Source: Acidobacteriaceae bacterium (lineage in GTDB: Bacteria > Acidobacteriota > Terriglobia > Terriglobales > Acidobacteriaceae). From it: DNA of 33,113 nt. The stretch is from assembly GCA_003151985.1 (NCBI GenBank), contig PLZC01000265.1:1-33113 (forward strand). Reading direction: 5' to 3'. Numbering within the stretch: position 1 is the first letter of the stretch; each line of letters starts with the position of its first letter. Position numbers and translations under genes: made by a program. The notes beneath the pieces were generated by a model that saw only the letters and a program-made list of their open reading frames with translations, was not told where the DNA came from and searched no databases. This document shows, piece by piece, positions 17,257-25,399 of the stretch.

Positions 17257-18353
17257 GGTTGTCTCGGAGTGAGGTTCTTAAGAGTGATTTCTTCCACAGT
17301 GACCATGCGGTGTTCCGCAGCGCTCAAGGCGGTGGCCTGTACAAGCGCGATGGTTCGGAGGTTGTCTCGACCGCTAATTGCAGGGAGTTGGCCGGTTTCG
17401 AGAGCAATGAGTAACTGGCTCATGGTGCCTGCAAAGGCATCCGGGAACCAACTTTCGACGGGATTGAATTGGTGAAAGCTCTGGTCGCCTTTGCGAGCAT
17501 AACGCATGGTTGAGGGGGTTGTGTAGGGGTCCTTGCACCAACCGATATCCCCCATGGCCAGTCCTTCCAGCCCTTCAACGCGCCACTGGATGCGGATGTC
17601 ACCAGGGCAGCCTTCTTTCACGGGCCCGGTCCAGACGTCATCAATAACAACGCAGCGGAGGCCGTCTTCATATTCGAGAATCGTGGTGCAAATGCCGTCA
17701 GTATGAGGAAATTTCGTGCGGGGGTCTGGGCAGGTACTGCAAAAAACGCGCTGCGGATCACCAAACCAATAGCGCATGCAATCCAGGTGGTGGATAGACA
17801 TAATCCAGAGGGTTGCGGAGCCGGTTTCGGCTTGCCAGGGCTGCCAATGTGGGACACCGCGCATATCAATTGTGGCAAAAACCGGAACGCCGAAAGCACC
17901 TTGCTGAATAAGCGTCTTGACGGCGTAAACGGATGGGTCGTAACGCATGTTCTGATTGACCGAGAGTTGTATCCCTGCCCTTTCGCAAGAGCGGACCGCA
18001 TCTAAGGCTTGAGCATAACTAAGTGCCAATGGCTTCTGGGCCAGAATGCCTTTCACAGTGCCGCGTGCGCAGGCGGCATGAATCAGTTCAAGCTGGTACT
18101 GGGGAGGGACGGCGATGTCCAGGATTTCGATGGAGGGGTCGTCGAGGAGCGCCTCGTAGGTTTCGAACACCTGGGGAACCGAGTGTCGCATCGCCACCTT
18201 GGCGGCATTTTCCCGATTGCGCGAGGCAATAGCAACTGGATTGAAGCCTGCGCGCCGATAGCTTACAAGATGGCAGTCATTAACGATAAATCCGCTTCCA
18301 AGGATCCCAATGCGGAAGTCCTTTCTGCGCGGGACTGGTGGAGAACTTGGCAA
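17253..18353 (-). CDS. Gfo/Idh/MocA family oxidoreductase
   Basis: FRIGILGSGFIVNDCHLVSYRRAGFNPVAIASRNRENAAKVAMRH...LDIAVPPQYQLELIHAACARGTVKGILAQKPLALSYAQA; ORF-track start 18650 runs antisense into an IS remnant, TTG at 18353 is the more likely start. Confidence 0.9.
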   Translation of the reverse strand: MPSSPPVPRRKDFRIGILGSGFIVNDCHLVSYRRAGFNPVAIASRNRENAAKVAMRHSVPQVFETYEALLDDPSIEILDIAVPPQYQLELIHAACARGTVKGILAQKPLALSYAQALDAVRSCERAGIQLSVNQNMRYDPSVYAVKTLIQQGAFGVPVFATIDMRGVPHWQPWQAETGSATLWIMSIHHLDCMRYWFGDPQRVFCSTCPDPRTKFPHTDGICTTILEYEDGLRCVVIDDVWTGPVKEGCPGDIRIQWRVEGLEGLAMGDIGWCKDPYTTPSTMRYARKGDQSFHQFNPVESWFPDAFAGTMSQLLIALETGQLPAISGRDNLRTIALVQATALSAAEHRMVTVEEITLKNLTPRQP

Positions 18354-18371
18354 TTGCGTAAGAGTTTCCTT

Positions 18372-18403
18372 CTCAGGATGACCGGATCTCAGGATGACCG
18401 GAT
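18372..18403. repeat. 16-bp perfect tandem duplication CTCAGGATGACCGGAT x2
   Basis: Direct reading. Confidence 0.9.
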
Positions 18404-18533
18404 CATTGTACAACTCCTGGCCGCTATTGAAAGGGCTCTGAGGATGTCCCGCGTCTAGTTGAAAGTGGCGTGCGGCGGTTGGGTTGATGATACTACGAAG
18501 CAACCTGCCCGGTGGCAGGCTATGTGTCGTTGA

Positions 18534-18638
18534 GGATACCTGGAGTTTTACAACTCCATCCGCCCCCACTCCAGCCTGAAAGCGCTCACGTCCGATCAGG
18601 TATACTTCAACCGCCTGCCGGATACACTGGCAGCCTAA
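18534..18638 (+). pseudogene. IS3-family transposase (OrfB/rve) C-terminal remnant
   Basis: Own translation: GYLEFYNSIRPHSSLKALTSDQVYFNRLPDTLAA*, the canonical YNxxRPHSSL end of IS3-family transposases; stop codon just upstream. Confidence 0.85.
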
Positions 18639-19386
18639 AAGCAAAAGCAAGAACGTCCACTTAAGGAAAAAGCAAAAACTGCCCGAACAACCGGAGCCCC
18701 CTCACACCGCACCCTGGCCGCCGCAAAGCACGCAGCATAAAGCGATCATCAGCAGTTCGTGAAAGTCGTGTAAGGCGGCATTGCCGCAGCGCGGGTCCTC
18801 AAGCCCTTCCCAACAGGAACCAAACTGCTCCAGTGTTTCTTTGCTGGACATCAAATCCTCCTGCAAGAAACCTCAGGCTTCCCGATGACTACGGTAAGTA
18901 CCAACCGTGGTTGAACTCAATTTCAAATGCGATTGCCCTGGACGAATCGCAGGAATGGCTTGACATGCGGCGGGGAGAACTCTACTCTTTCGATTGGGAT
19001 TTTGAAACCTTTTAAAGCAACTCGCCGCTGGAGCCAACGGAGTCTTGTTCTAACAGGGGAGTATTTGCGACTGTCGATCCAGCTTTGTGCAAATTTTTCT
19101 GCTAGAGGGTCTGGCCAAGCATCAGCCTGATACGTGCGTTATCGCACTGTCTGTCATGATCGTAACTATGCTTTGCTGGAGGTCACGGGCCAAAACAGTC
19201 AGGCTTTGCCCGGGATATTGTTGTCAAGTGATGCAATTTGCTTTGGCGGCGTGGACTGCGAAGAGGTCGGCTGTATAGATTTTTGTTTTCTTGCTCGGAT
19301 TGACTTCGGTCGCGTTGGCGCCGCAGCTCCAGGAGCCAGGTGTCAAGACGCCGTCGCGTATCCTCAACCCTGAATTCAAGGAGCCG

Positions 19387-20349
19387 ATGTTGACGAGGGA
19401 TGAGCAGAAACCGATCGTTGTTGTTGGGAGTATCAATGCTGACCTGGTCGCACACGTTGAGAAGATACCGCGGTCAGGGGAGACGGTTCTGGGTTCTGAC
19501 TTCACGATTCATCCCGGAGGCAAAGGCGCAAATCAGGCAGTCGCGGTGGCGCGTCTCGGTTATCCGGTTCTAATGATCGGTAAGCTGGGCATTGATGCCT
19601 TCAGCGACCAACTGCGTGCAAGTCTTCGCGGTGCGGGGGTAGATATTCGCGCTGTGGACAGGGTGGAAGGGGCTTGCGGCGTGGCTCTGATCGAAGTGGG
19701 TCCACGCGGAGAAAACAGCATCGTAGTAGTTCCCGGCGCAAATGCCAAGGTGCTGCCGGAAGATATCGACAGCAATATTGAGATTCTTCGCAGTGCTGGA
19801 GTAGTACTCGTCCAACTCGAGATTCCCATGCAAACAGTTGCGCACCTTACTTCCGTCTGCGCGCGGGAACATGTCCCTGTGATGATGGATCCGGCACCGG
19901 CACATGAGCTTCCCCCCGAGGTGTTACGAACAATACGTTGGTTCACGCCGAATGAGACCGAAGCAGCGTTCTATACCGGCAGCGGCGCTGAAACACAGTA
20001 CGATTCACACAAACAAAGAGACGCGCTCTTTGCACTCGGCATTCAAGGAATAGTCCTGAAGCAGGGTGCACGCGGAGTCTATCTGGCAGATTTAGACGGC
20101 ACAGAGGCCGCCATTCCCGCTTTTCCAGTCGAGACGGTCGATACTACCGCTGCAGGTGATGCCTTCAATGGCGCATTTGCCACTGGTTTGATGTTGGGGA
20201 AGAGTCCGACAGAAAGCGCTCTCTTTGCTGCCGCCGCGGCGGCCATCTCCGTCACGCGTCCAGGTGCGCAACCGTCCATGGCGTCGAGGGAGGAGACGGA
20301 AGCGCTGCTAGAAAGGTTCGGCTCGGTAAGAGCTTCCGGTGGCGGCTAG
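19387..20349 (+). CDS. rbsK: Ribokinase (PfkB family)
   Basis: KPIVVVGSINADLVAHVEKIPRSGETVLGSDFTIHPGGKGANQAVAVARLGYPVLMIGKLGIDAFSDQLRASL...VDTTAAGDAFNGAFATGL. Confidence 0.92.
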   Translation: MLTRDEQKPIVVVGSINADLVAHVEKIPRSGETVLGSDFTIHPGGKGANQAVAVARLGYPVLMIGKLGIDAFSDQLRASLRGAGVDIRAVDRVEGACGVALIEVGPRGENSIVVVPGANAKVLPEDIDSNIEILRSAGVVLVQLEIPMQTVAHLTSVCAREHVPVMMDPAPAHELPPEVLRTIRWFTPNETEAAFYTGSGAETQYDSHKQRDALFALGIQGIVLKQGARGVYLADLDGTEAAIPAFPVETVDTTAAGDAFNGAFATGLMLGKSPTESALFAAAAAAISVTRPGAQPSMASREETEALLERFGSVRASGGG

Positions 20350-20399
20350 CCACGGGAAATGGATTGGAGGGAGCCAGGACACCAGGCATTTCCTGACCT

Positions 20400-21140
20400 T
20401 CAACGAAGGCGCCGAAAAGGGTCGAGAATGCGTCCTTTTCCAAGCGTTCCTTTGCATCCTGTCTGGCCAAGACGGCCAGTTGCACGCTTACCGGGACTGA
20501 TCGGCATTCGAAGAGCGCACCGCCGTCAAGCAAGCTGTCAGCACAGGCCCGGAACCAAAACCGGCATCCCTCCTCGACGCCGAGTCCAGCATCAACCTCG
20601 CCGCCGAGTGGTCCTTTCTCGCCGCACTGAAGCTCCCCCTCGACCCCAACCTCGACGAAGCGCTCAAACTCACCGCCGGCTGGGGTCACCAGGGCCAGGG
20701 CAGCACCGTCATGCCCGGTCGTGGTCTCGCCCCCGAACGCGCATGGACCGAAGCCGAGCGCGAAAAGCTCGCCGCTCTCGCCGCCGGGCAATTCAGCATC
20801 CCGGCCCTGGCCCTTGACGACGCGTTCACCCTTCCTCGGTGAAACGTGTGTCGATGTCCATCTCAACGGCGAGGCCCGCTGGTCCGCCGTGCCCATCCAC
20901 GTCTGGAATTACACCCTCGGCGGATACCAGGTCCTGAAAAAGTGGCTCAGCTACCGCGAGTTCACCGCGGAACCTACCTCACCCCTGCTGCACCGCGCCC
21001 TTCGACCCGAAGAAGCCGCATATTTCGCGCAGGTCGTCCGCCGCATCGGGGCCATTCTCCTCCTCGGTCCTGCTCTCGACGCCAGCTACCGCGCCATTCT
21101 TCCCACGGCTACCGGACTTCCGGCCGCAACCCATGGCTGA
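20400..21140 (+). pseudogene. C-terminal remnant of a type ISP restriction-modification enzyme
   Basis: WSAVPIHVWNYTLGGYQVLKKWLSYREF...LLHRALRPEEAAYFAQVVRRIGAILLLGPALDASYRAI matches the type ISP C-terminus; preceding segment LDPNLDEALKLTAGWGHQGQG...LALDDAFT is in another frame, plus an upstream stop. Confidence 0.65.
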
Positions 21141-21220
21141 TGCGGGCGGCATGTGGTCAGGGGCTAAACAGGCTGCGGAAAGAGGACTGATTTCGAGAGA
21201 TTTGGCCCAAGGGACTTCAG

Positions 21221-21645
21221 CAGGGGCTAAAGCCCTGGTGATTTTATTGGGTTTATCGGCACGACTAAAGTCGTGCCCTGTTACAAAGCCCCAGAAATGG
21301 AGTTTTTCCGCAGCCTGTAAAGCCCATTGATTTTGTTGGCTTTATCGGCACGACTGAAGTCGTGCCTTAAAAAGAAACTAGATCCCTGTCTTTTTGTAAG
21401 TTGAACAATCGAAATGTGATGGGTAGAGGGTGGGTTCTTGGACAGATGCAGCGAGTTAGCGCCCGCTACGCTGGGGTTAGCGAGTTAGCAAGTTAGCGGA
21501 TGGCAGTGATCGAGGCAGGTTTCATCCCTCCGTGGGTCGGCGAAGCCGGTGGACGACTGTTACAAAGCCCCAAGATGGGAGTTTTTTCGCAGCATGTAAA
21601 ACCCATTGATTTTATTGGCTTTATCGGCACACCTGAAGTCGTGCC
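21221..21645. repeat. Dispersed hairpin repeat family GGCACGACTRAAGTCGTGCC (three copies) with repeated flanks
   Basis: GGCACGACTAAAGTCGTGCC (21258-21277), GGCACGACTGAAGTCGTGCC (21347-21366), decayed GGCACACCTGAAGTCGTGCC (21626-21645); shared context TTACAAAGCCCCA, CGCAGC.TGTAAA.CCCATTGATTTT.TTGGCTTTATC. Confidence 0.9.
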
Positions 21646-21774
21646 CTAAAGGAACTGATCTGCAAGTTAAACGACAGCCCCGTAAAGCCCGGGCCTAAAG
21701 GCCATCGAAATTGAGGCGGCATTCAGGGGCCTAGAAGGCCCCTGCTCCCTCCGTCCTTCCTGAACCACAACGCC

Positions 21775-23166
21775 TCAGAGGCTGGGCGCGGGTTTCGCCA
21801 GCAGAACGCCCAGGGCGCAACTGGCCATTCGGGCCAATTCGCCGTCGGCGCGGCTGGTGAGGACTATCGGAACTTTGGCGCCAACCACCACTCCCGCTGC
21901 CAGCGCGCCGGCCAGATATTGAAGCTGCTTGAAGAGAATGTTGCCGGCTTCCAAATTGGGAACCATGAGAAGATCCACGTCTCCCGAGACCGGGGATTTG
22001 ATCTTCTTGATGCGTGCGGCATCGCTTGAAATGGCATTATCGAAGGCGAGCGGGCCATCGACGATGGCGCCTGTAATCTGCCTGCGATCGACCATCTTGC
22101 AAAGGGCAGCCGCGTCGAGCGTAGATGGAATGGCGGGGTTAACCGACTCCACCGCCGAGAGGATTGCCACCTTGGGGTTGACGACCTCGAGCTTGACCAT
22201 CATGTCGATGGCATTCTGCAGAATGTCGATTTTGGTTTCGAGGTCGGGCTGGATGTTAATGGCCGCGTCAGTGACGAAGAGCGGCTTGTGATAGGAGGGC
22301 ACATCCAATGCGAAGACGTGGCTGATGCGGCGGCCGGTGCGCATTCCGCCGTCGCGCGAGACGACAGCGCTCATGATCTCGTCGGTGTGCAGCGAGCCCT
22401 TCATGAGCATTTGGACCTCGGCCTTGCGCGCCAGTTCTACGCCCCGCACGGCGGCGGCGCGGCTATCGGAAACATCGACAATGCGGATTCCATCCAAGTC
22501 AATCTCGAGGCCGGCGGCGACCGAGCGGATGATGGACTCGGAACCGACAAGAACGGGAACAATCAACTTGTCTTTGAACGCCTGAATGGCTCCGCCGAGA
22601 GAGACTTCGTCGCAAGGCCAGACAATGGCGGTGTTGACGGCGGGCTTGGAGGTGGCACGGGCGATCATGCCAAGGTAGTGACGATAGGGATTGTTCACGA
22701 TGAGCTGGGGCACGGGCAGCGTGGACCAGCGCACCTTCGTGAGAGGAGCCAAAAGGCGGGCTGTACCCGTGAAGATGAGCGTGCCGGCGCCGTTGTTTGC
22801 CTCGCAATCAAAGGTGATCCCCTTGGTGGCATCGTCCTTGGCCGTAACCTGCACCTTGACGAGAATGCGATCTCCGACACGAATGCGATCGTGGAACGAG
22901 AGAGAAACGTCAGTGAGCGTGCATCCGGGCCCGGGTATATTCATGCTGAAAAGCCCCGAGATGAGCGAGGCGCACCACATGTTCGGGCCTGTGGGAGGAA
23001 TGCCCCCGGCACGATCGATGAGCTCATCTGAGTTCAGAACGGAGTGAAATCCTGAAATCGAGGCAAAAGCCATTGCGTCATCCGTGGTCAGCACGTGCTC
23101 TGTCCTGGCTGTATCGCCAACTGAAATCTCGTCGTATGTCTTGCTCTCAATAATTCCCAGATTCAT
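21775..23166 (-). CDS. Bifunctional MaoC-like enoyl-CoA hydratase/phosphate acetyltransferase (phosphotransacylase)
   Basis: N-terminal MaoC-type SKTYDEISVGDTARTEHVLTTDDAMAFASISGF; C-terminal phosphotransacylase VLVGSESIIRSVA...MKGSLHTDEIMSAVV...SHVFALDVPSYHKPLFVTDAAINIQPD. Confidence 0.93.
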   Translation of the reverse strand: MNLGIIESKTYDEISVGDTARTEHVLTTDDAMAFASISGFHSVLNSDELIDRAGGIPPTGPNMWCASLISGLFSMNIPGPGCTLTDVSLSFHDRIRVGDRILVKVQVTAKDDATKGITFDCEANNGAGTLIFTGTARLLAPLTKVRWSTLPVPQLIVNNPYRHYLGMIARATSKPAVNTAIVWPCDEVSLGGAIQAFKDKLIVPVLVGSESIIRSVAAGLEIDLDGIRIVDVSDSRAAAVRGVELARKAEVQMLMKGSLHTDEIMSAVVSRDGGMRTGRRISHVFALDVPSYHKPLFVTDAAINIQPDLETKIDILQNAIDMMVKLEVVNPKVAILSAVESVNPAIPSTLDAAALCKMVDRRQITGAIVDGPLAFDNAISSDAARIKKIKSPVSGDVDLLMVPNLEAGNILFKQLQYLAGALAAGVVVGAKVPIVLTSRADGELARMASCALGVLLAKPAPSL

Positions 23167-23572
23167 CGCAATTCCTTCCGTGGCTGATCGCCGGCTAATT
23201 TGCAGCTATATCTCATGGTATGTTCTGCGGGCGCGGTTTGACGTGACAGTAGTCACTCAGGCTGGTGAAGGGCTGTGGAGCGGGCTTCTGCATTGCGGGG
23301 CAGGGTACCGATGACACCATGCCTTGATGCGATGAAGGCATACAGGGATATTACAAAGCTTTACGAGACGATTGACTATAGACAAGCGCGCGCACAGGGA
23401 CTGAGCTACGCTCGTCACCAGCATCGAGCTTATACCCGTTGGGTCATCTCCCAAGTGACCATGACGCCAGTCGTGAATACCGGACTTTTGCGGATCCTTT
23501 TTCAAAGTTGTGGACGTGAAACTGCGCCGTACGCACTGATCTGGAATCTACCTCAATTTCAGGAGATCGAAC

Positions 23573-23797
23573 ATGCTGATGCCTGACAAAACCCGCGCGA
23601 ATCGGAACCCGGTGAGCGCAACCTACACACTTTCGCGGAACAACCTGGAATTCGCGGGCCTCGTGGTGTATTTCTTCGCACTCACGATCATCTTCGCGAT
23701 CACACTCATTGTGATGTTATTTCAGCCCCGAGATGCGTATGCGAGAGCGGCGAACGATCATCGATCCCCGGTAGTGGTCAGCTTACGCAGCCTGTAG
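23573..23797 (+). CDS. Small single-TM hypothetical protein
   Basis: One hydrophobic segment FAGLVVYFFALTIIFAITLIVMLF with polar flanks. Confidence 0.5.
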   Translation: MLMPDKTRANRNPVSATYTLSRNNLEFAGLVVYFFALTIIFAITLIVMLFQPRDAYARAANDHRSPVVVSLRSL

Positions 23798-23815
23798 TCT
23801 TGCCGTTTCAAAGCA

Positions 23816-25399
23816 TCATTGATTGACACCCCAGCCGCCACCGCCGGGGGACTCGATGCGCAGGCGGGCTCCGGCGGGCAGCTCTCGCGTACACTTGCCG
23901 GGGAGGACGCTCTCCACTCCATTCACGATGAGCGTGGTTTTGCCAGGCGCTGCGGCTTCGCCTCCGGCTAGTCCCCAGGGCTGCGTTTGGCGGCGGTCGG
24001 CGAGGATCGTAACCTGGGCATCGCCGAGGAGTTCGATTTCGCGCACCAGGCCGTCCCCGCCACGATGGAGGCCCGCACCGCCCGATCCGCGGCGCAATGC
24101 GTAGCGCACCATGCGGAAGGGATAGGCGTACTCGAGGGCCTCGACGGGGGTGTTCTGGGAGTTGGTCATGTGGGCGTGATGGCCGCTGGCTCCGGGGCCA
24201 ACGGGCGAGCCTCCAAGGCCTCCGGCGATGGTTTCGTAGTAGGTGAAGGGCAAGTTGGACCGGGGATCGATGCCGCCAATGGTGAGGTTGTTCATGGTGC
24301 CTGAACTGGCGGCGGGGATGCGGGCGGGAAGAGCCGGGGCCAGCGCGCGCAGCAACGTGTCCACGATGCGCTGCGAAGTTTCCACGTTGCCGCCCGCCAC
24401 CGCCGCGGGAGGTAGGGCGTTGACGATTGTTCCCTCGGGCGCGATGACCTTGACTGGCCGCATGAGACCGGCAGTGGCTATTGCGCCTGGCGGCAAGAGG
24501 CAGCGGAAGACATAGAAGACGGCGGACCAGGTAATTGCGTAGACGGCGTTGATGCTGCCAGGAACCTGCGGGTCGGTGCCGGCGAAGTCCACGACGGCGC
24601 GGCGATGCCTGGGGTCGTTGCGCAAGGTTACGCGAATGCCGATGGGACCCGGCCGGACACCGTCGTCGTCGAGGAAGTCCTCGGCTTGCCACTTGCCAGC
24701 GGGGAGCGAAGCCAGTACGGAACGCATCAAGCGCTCGGAGCCATCGATGAGAGCGCAAACTCCGCGCGAGAGGCGTGCATGGCCGAAGCGGCGCACCAAT
24801 TCCTGCATCCTGGCTACGCCGACGCGGCAGGCTCCCAACTGGGCGGTCAGATCGCCCTCGCGTTCTTTTGGCGTGCGTACATTCGCCAACAGAATTGCAA
24901 GCACCTGTGAATCCATCTTGCCCGCGTGCATTAGTTTGACAGGAGGAATGCGGATCCCTTCCTGGGCGATTTCGCGGCATGGCCCCATGGAGCCGGGATA
25001 CATGCCGCCCACATCGGCGTGATGGGCGCGATTTGCGACGTAGAATGCGGGCTTCGCTTTGCCAGGGAGAAAGACCGGCGCGACCATGGTGATGTCGGGG
25101 AGATGGGTTCCGCCGCAATAGGGATCATTGAGCAGGGCAACATCACCAGGCGCAAGACGCAGCGTGGCGAGAACCGCGCTGACCGACATGGGCATGGAGC
25201 CGAGGTGAACCGGCATATCGTCGCCCATGGCGATCAGGTCGCCGTCAGAGTTGAAGACGGCTGAGGAATAATCGCGGCGTTCCTTGATGTTGGGGGAGAA
25301 GGCGGTGCGGCGCAGGGCAGCGCCCATTTCGACGGCGATGGAATGCAGGGCGTGACCGAGGACGGCGATTTCAGCGGCATCGAGAACAGGCAGACTCAT
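23816..25399 (-). CDS. hyuB: Hydantoinase B/oxoprolinase family protein
   Basis: GAALRRTAFSPNIKERRDYSSAVFNSDGDLIAMGDDMPVHLGSMPMSV, LNDPYCGGTHLPDITMVAPVF, GMYPGSM; start placed at the ATG overlapping the hyuA stop. Confidence 0.95.
   Translation of the reverse strand: MSLPVLDAAEIAVLGHALHSIAVEMGAALRRTAFSPNIKERRDYSSAVFNSDGDLIAMGDDMPVHLGSMPMSVSAVLATLRLAPGDVALLNDPYCGGTHLPDITMVAPVFLPGKAKPAFYVANRAHHADVGGMYPGSMGPCREIAQEGIRIPPVKLMHAGKMDSQVLAILLANVRTPKEREGDLTAQLGACRVGVARMQELVRRFGHARLSRGVCALIDGSERLMRSVLASLPAGKWQAEDFLDDDGVRPGPIGIRVTLRNDPRHRRAVVDFAGTDPQVPGSINAVYAITWSAVFYVFRCLLPPGAIATAGLMRPVKVIAPEGTIVNALPPAAVAGGNVETSQRIVDTLLRALAPALPARIPAASSGTMNNLTIGGIDPRSNLPFTYYETIAGGLGGSPVGPGASGHHAHMTNSQNTPVEALEYAYPFRMVRYALRRGSGGAGLHRGGDGLVREIELLGDAQVTILADRRQTQPWGLAGGEAAAPGKTTLIVNGVESVLPGKCTRELPAGARLRIESPGGGGWGVNQ

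Noticed and set aside
18354-18650. N-terminal extension of the Gfo/Idh ORF
   Set aside because: Not oxidoreductase-like and antisense to the IS3 transposase remnant; start moved to TTG 18353.
20359-20817. 152-aa Arg/Pro-rich plus-strand ORF
   Set aside because: Out-of-frame reading of the decayed type ISP gene.
22288-23031. 247-aa plus-strand ORF
   Set aside because: Antisense to the MaoC/phosphate acetyltransferase gene.
23808-25118. 436-aa minus-strand Arg-rich ORF
   Set aside because: Alternative frame of hyuB; extremely Arg/Pro/Ser-rich with no recognisable domain.
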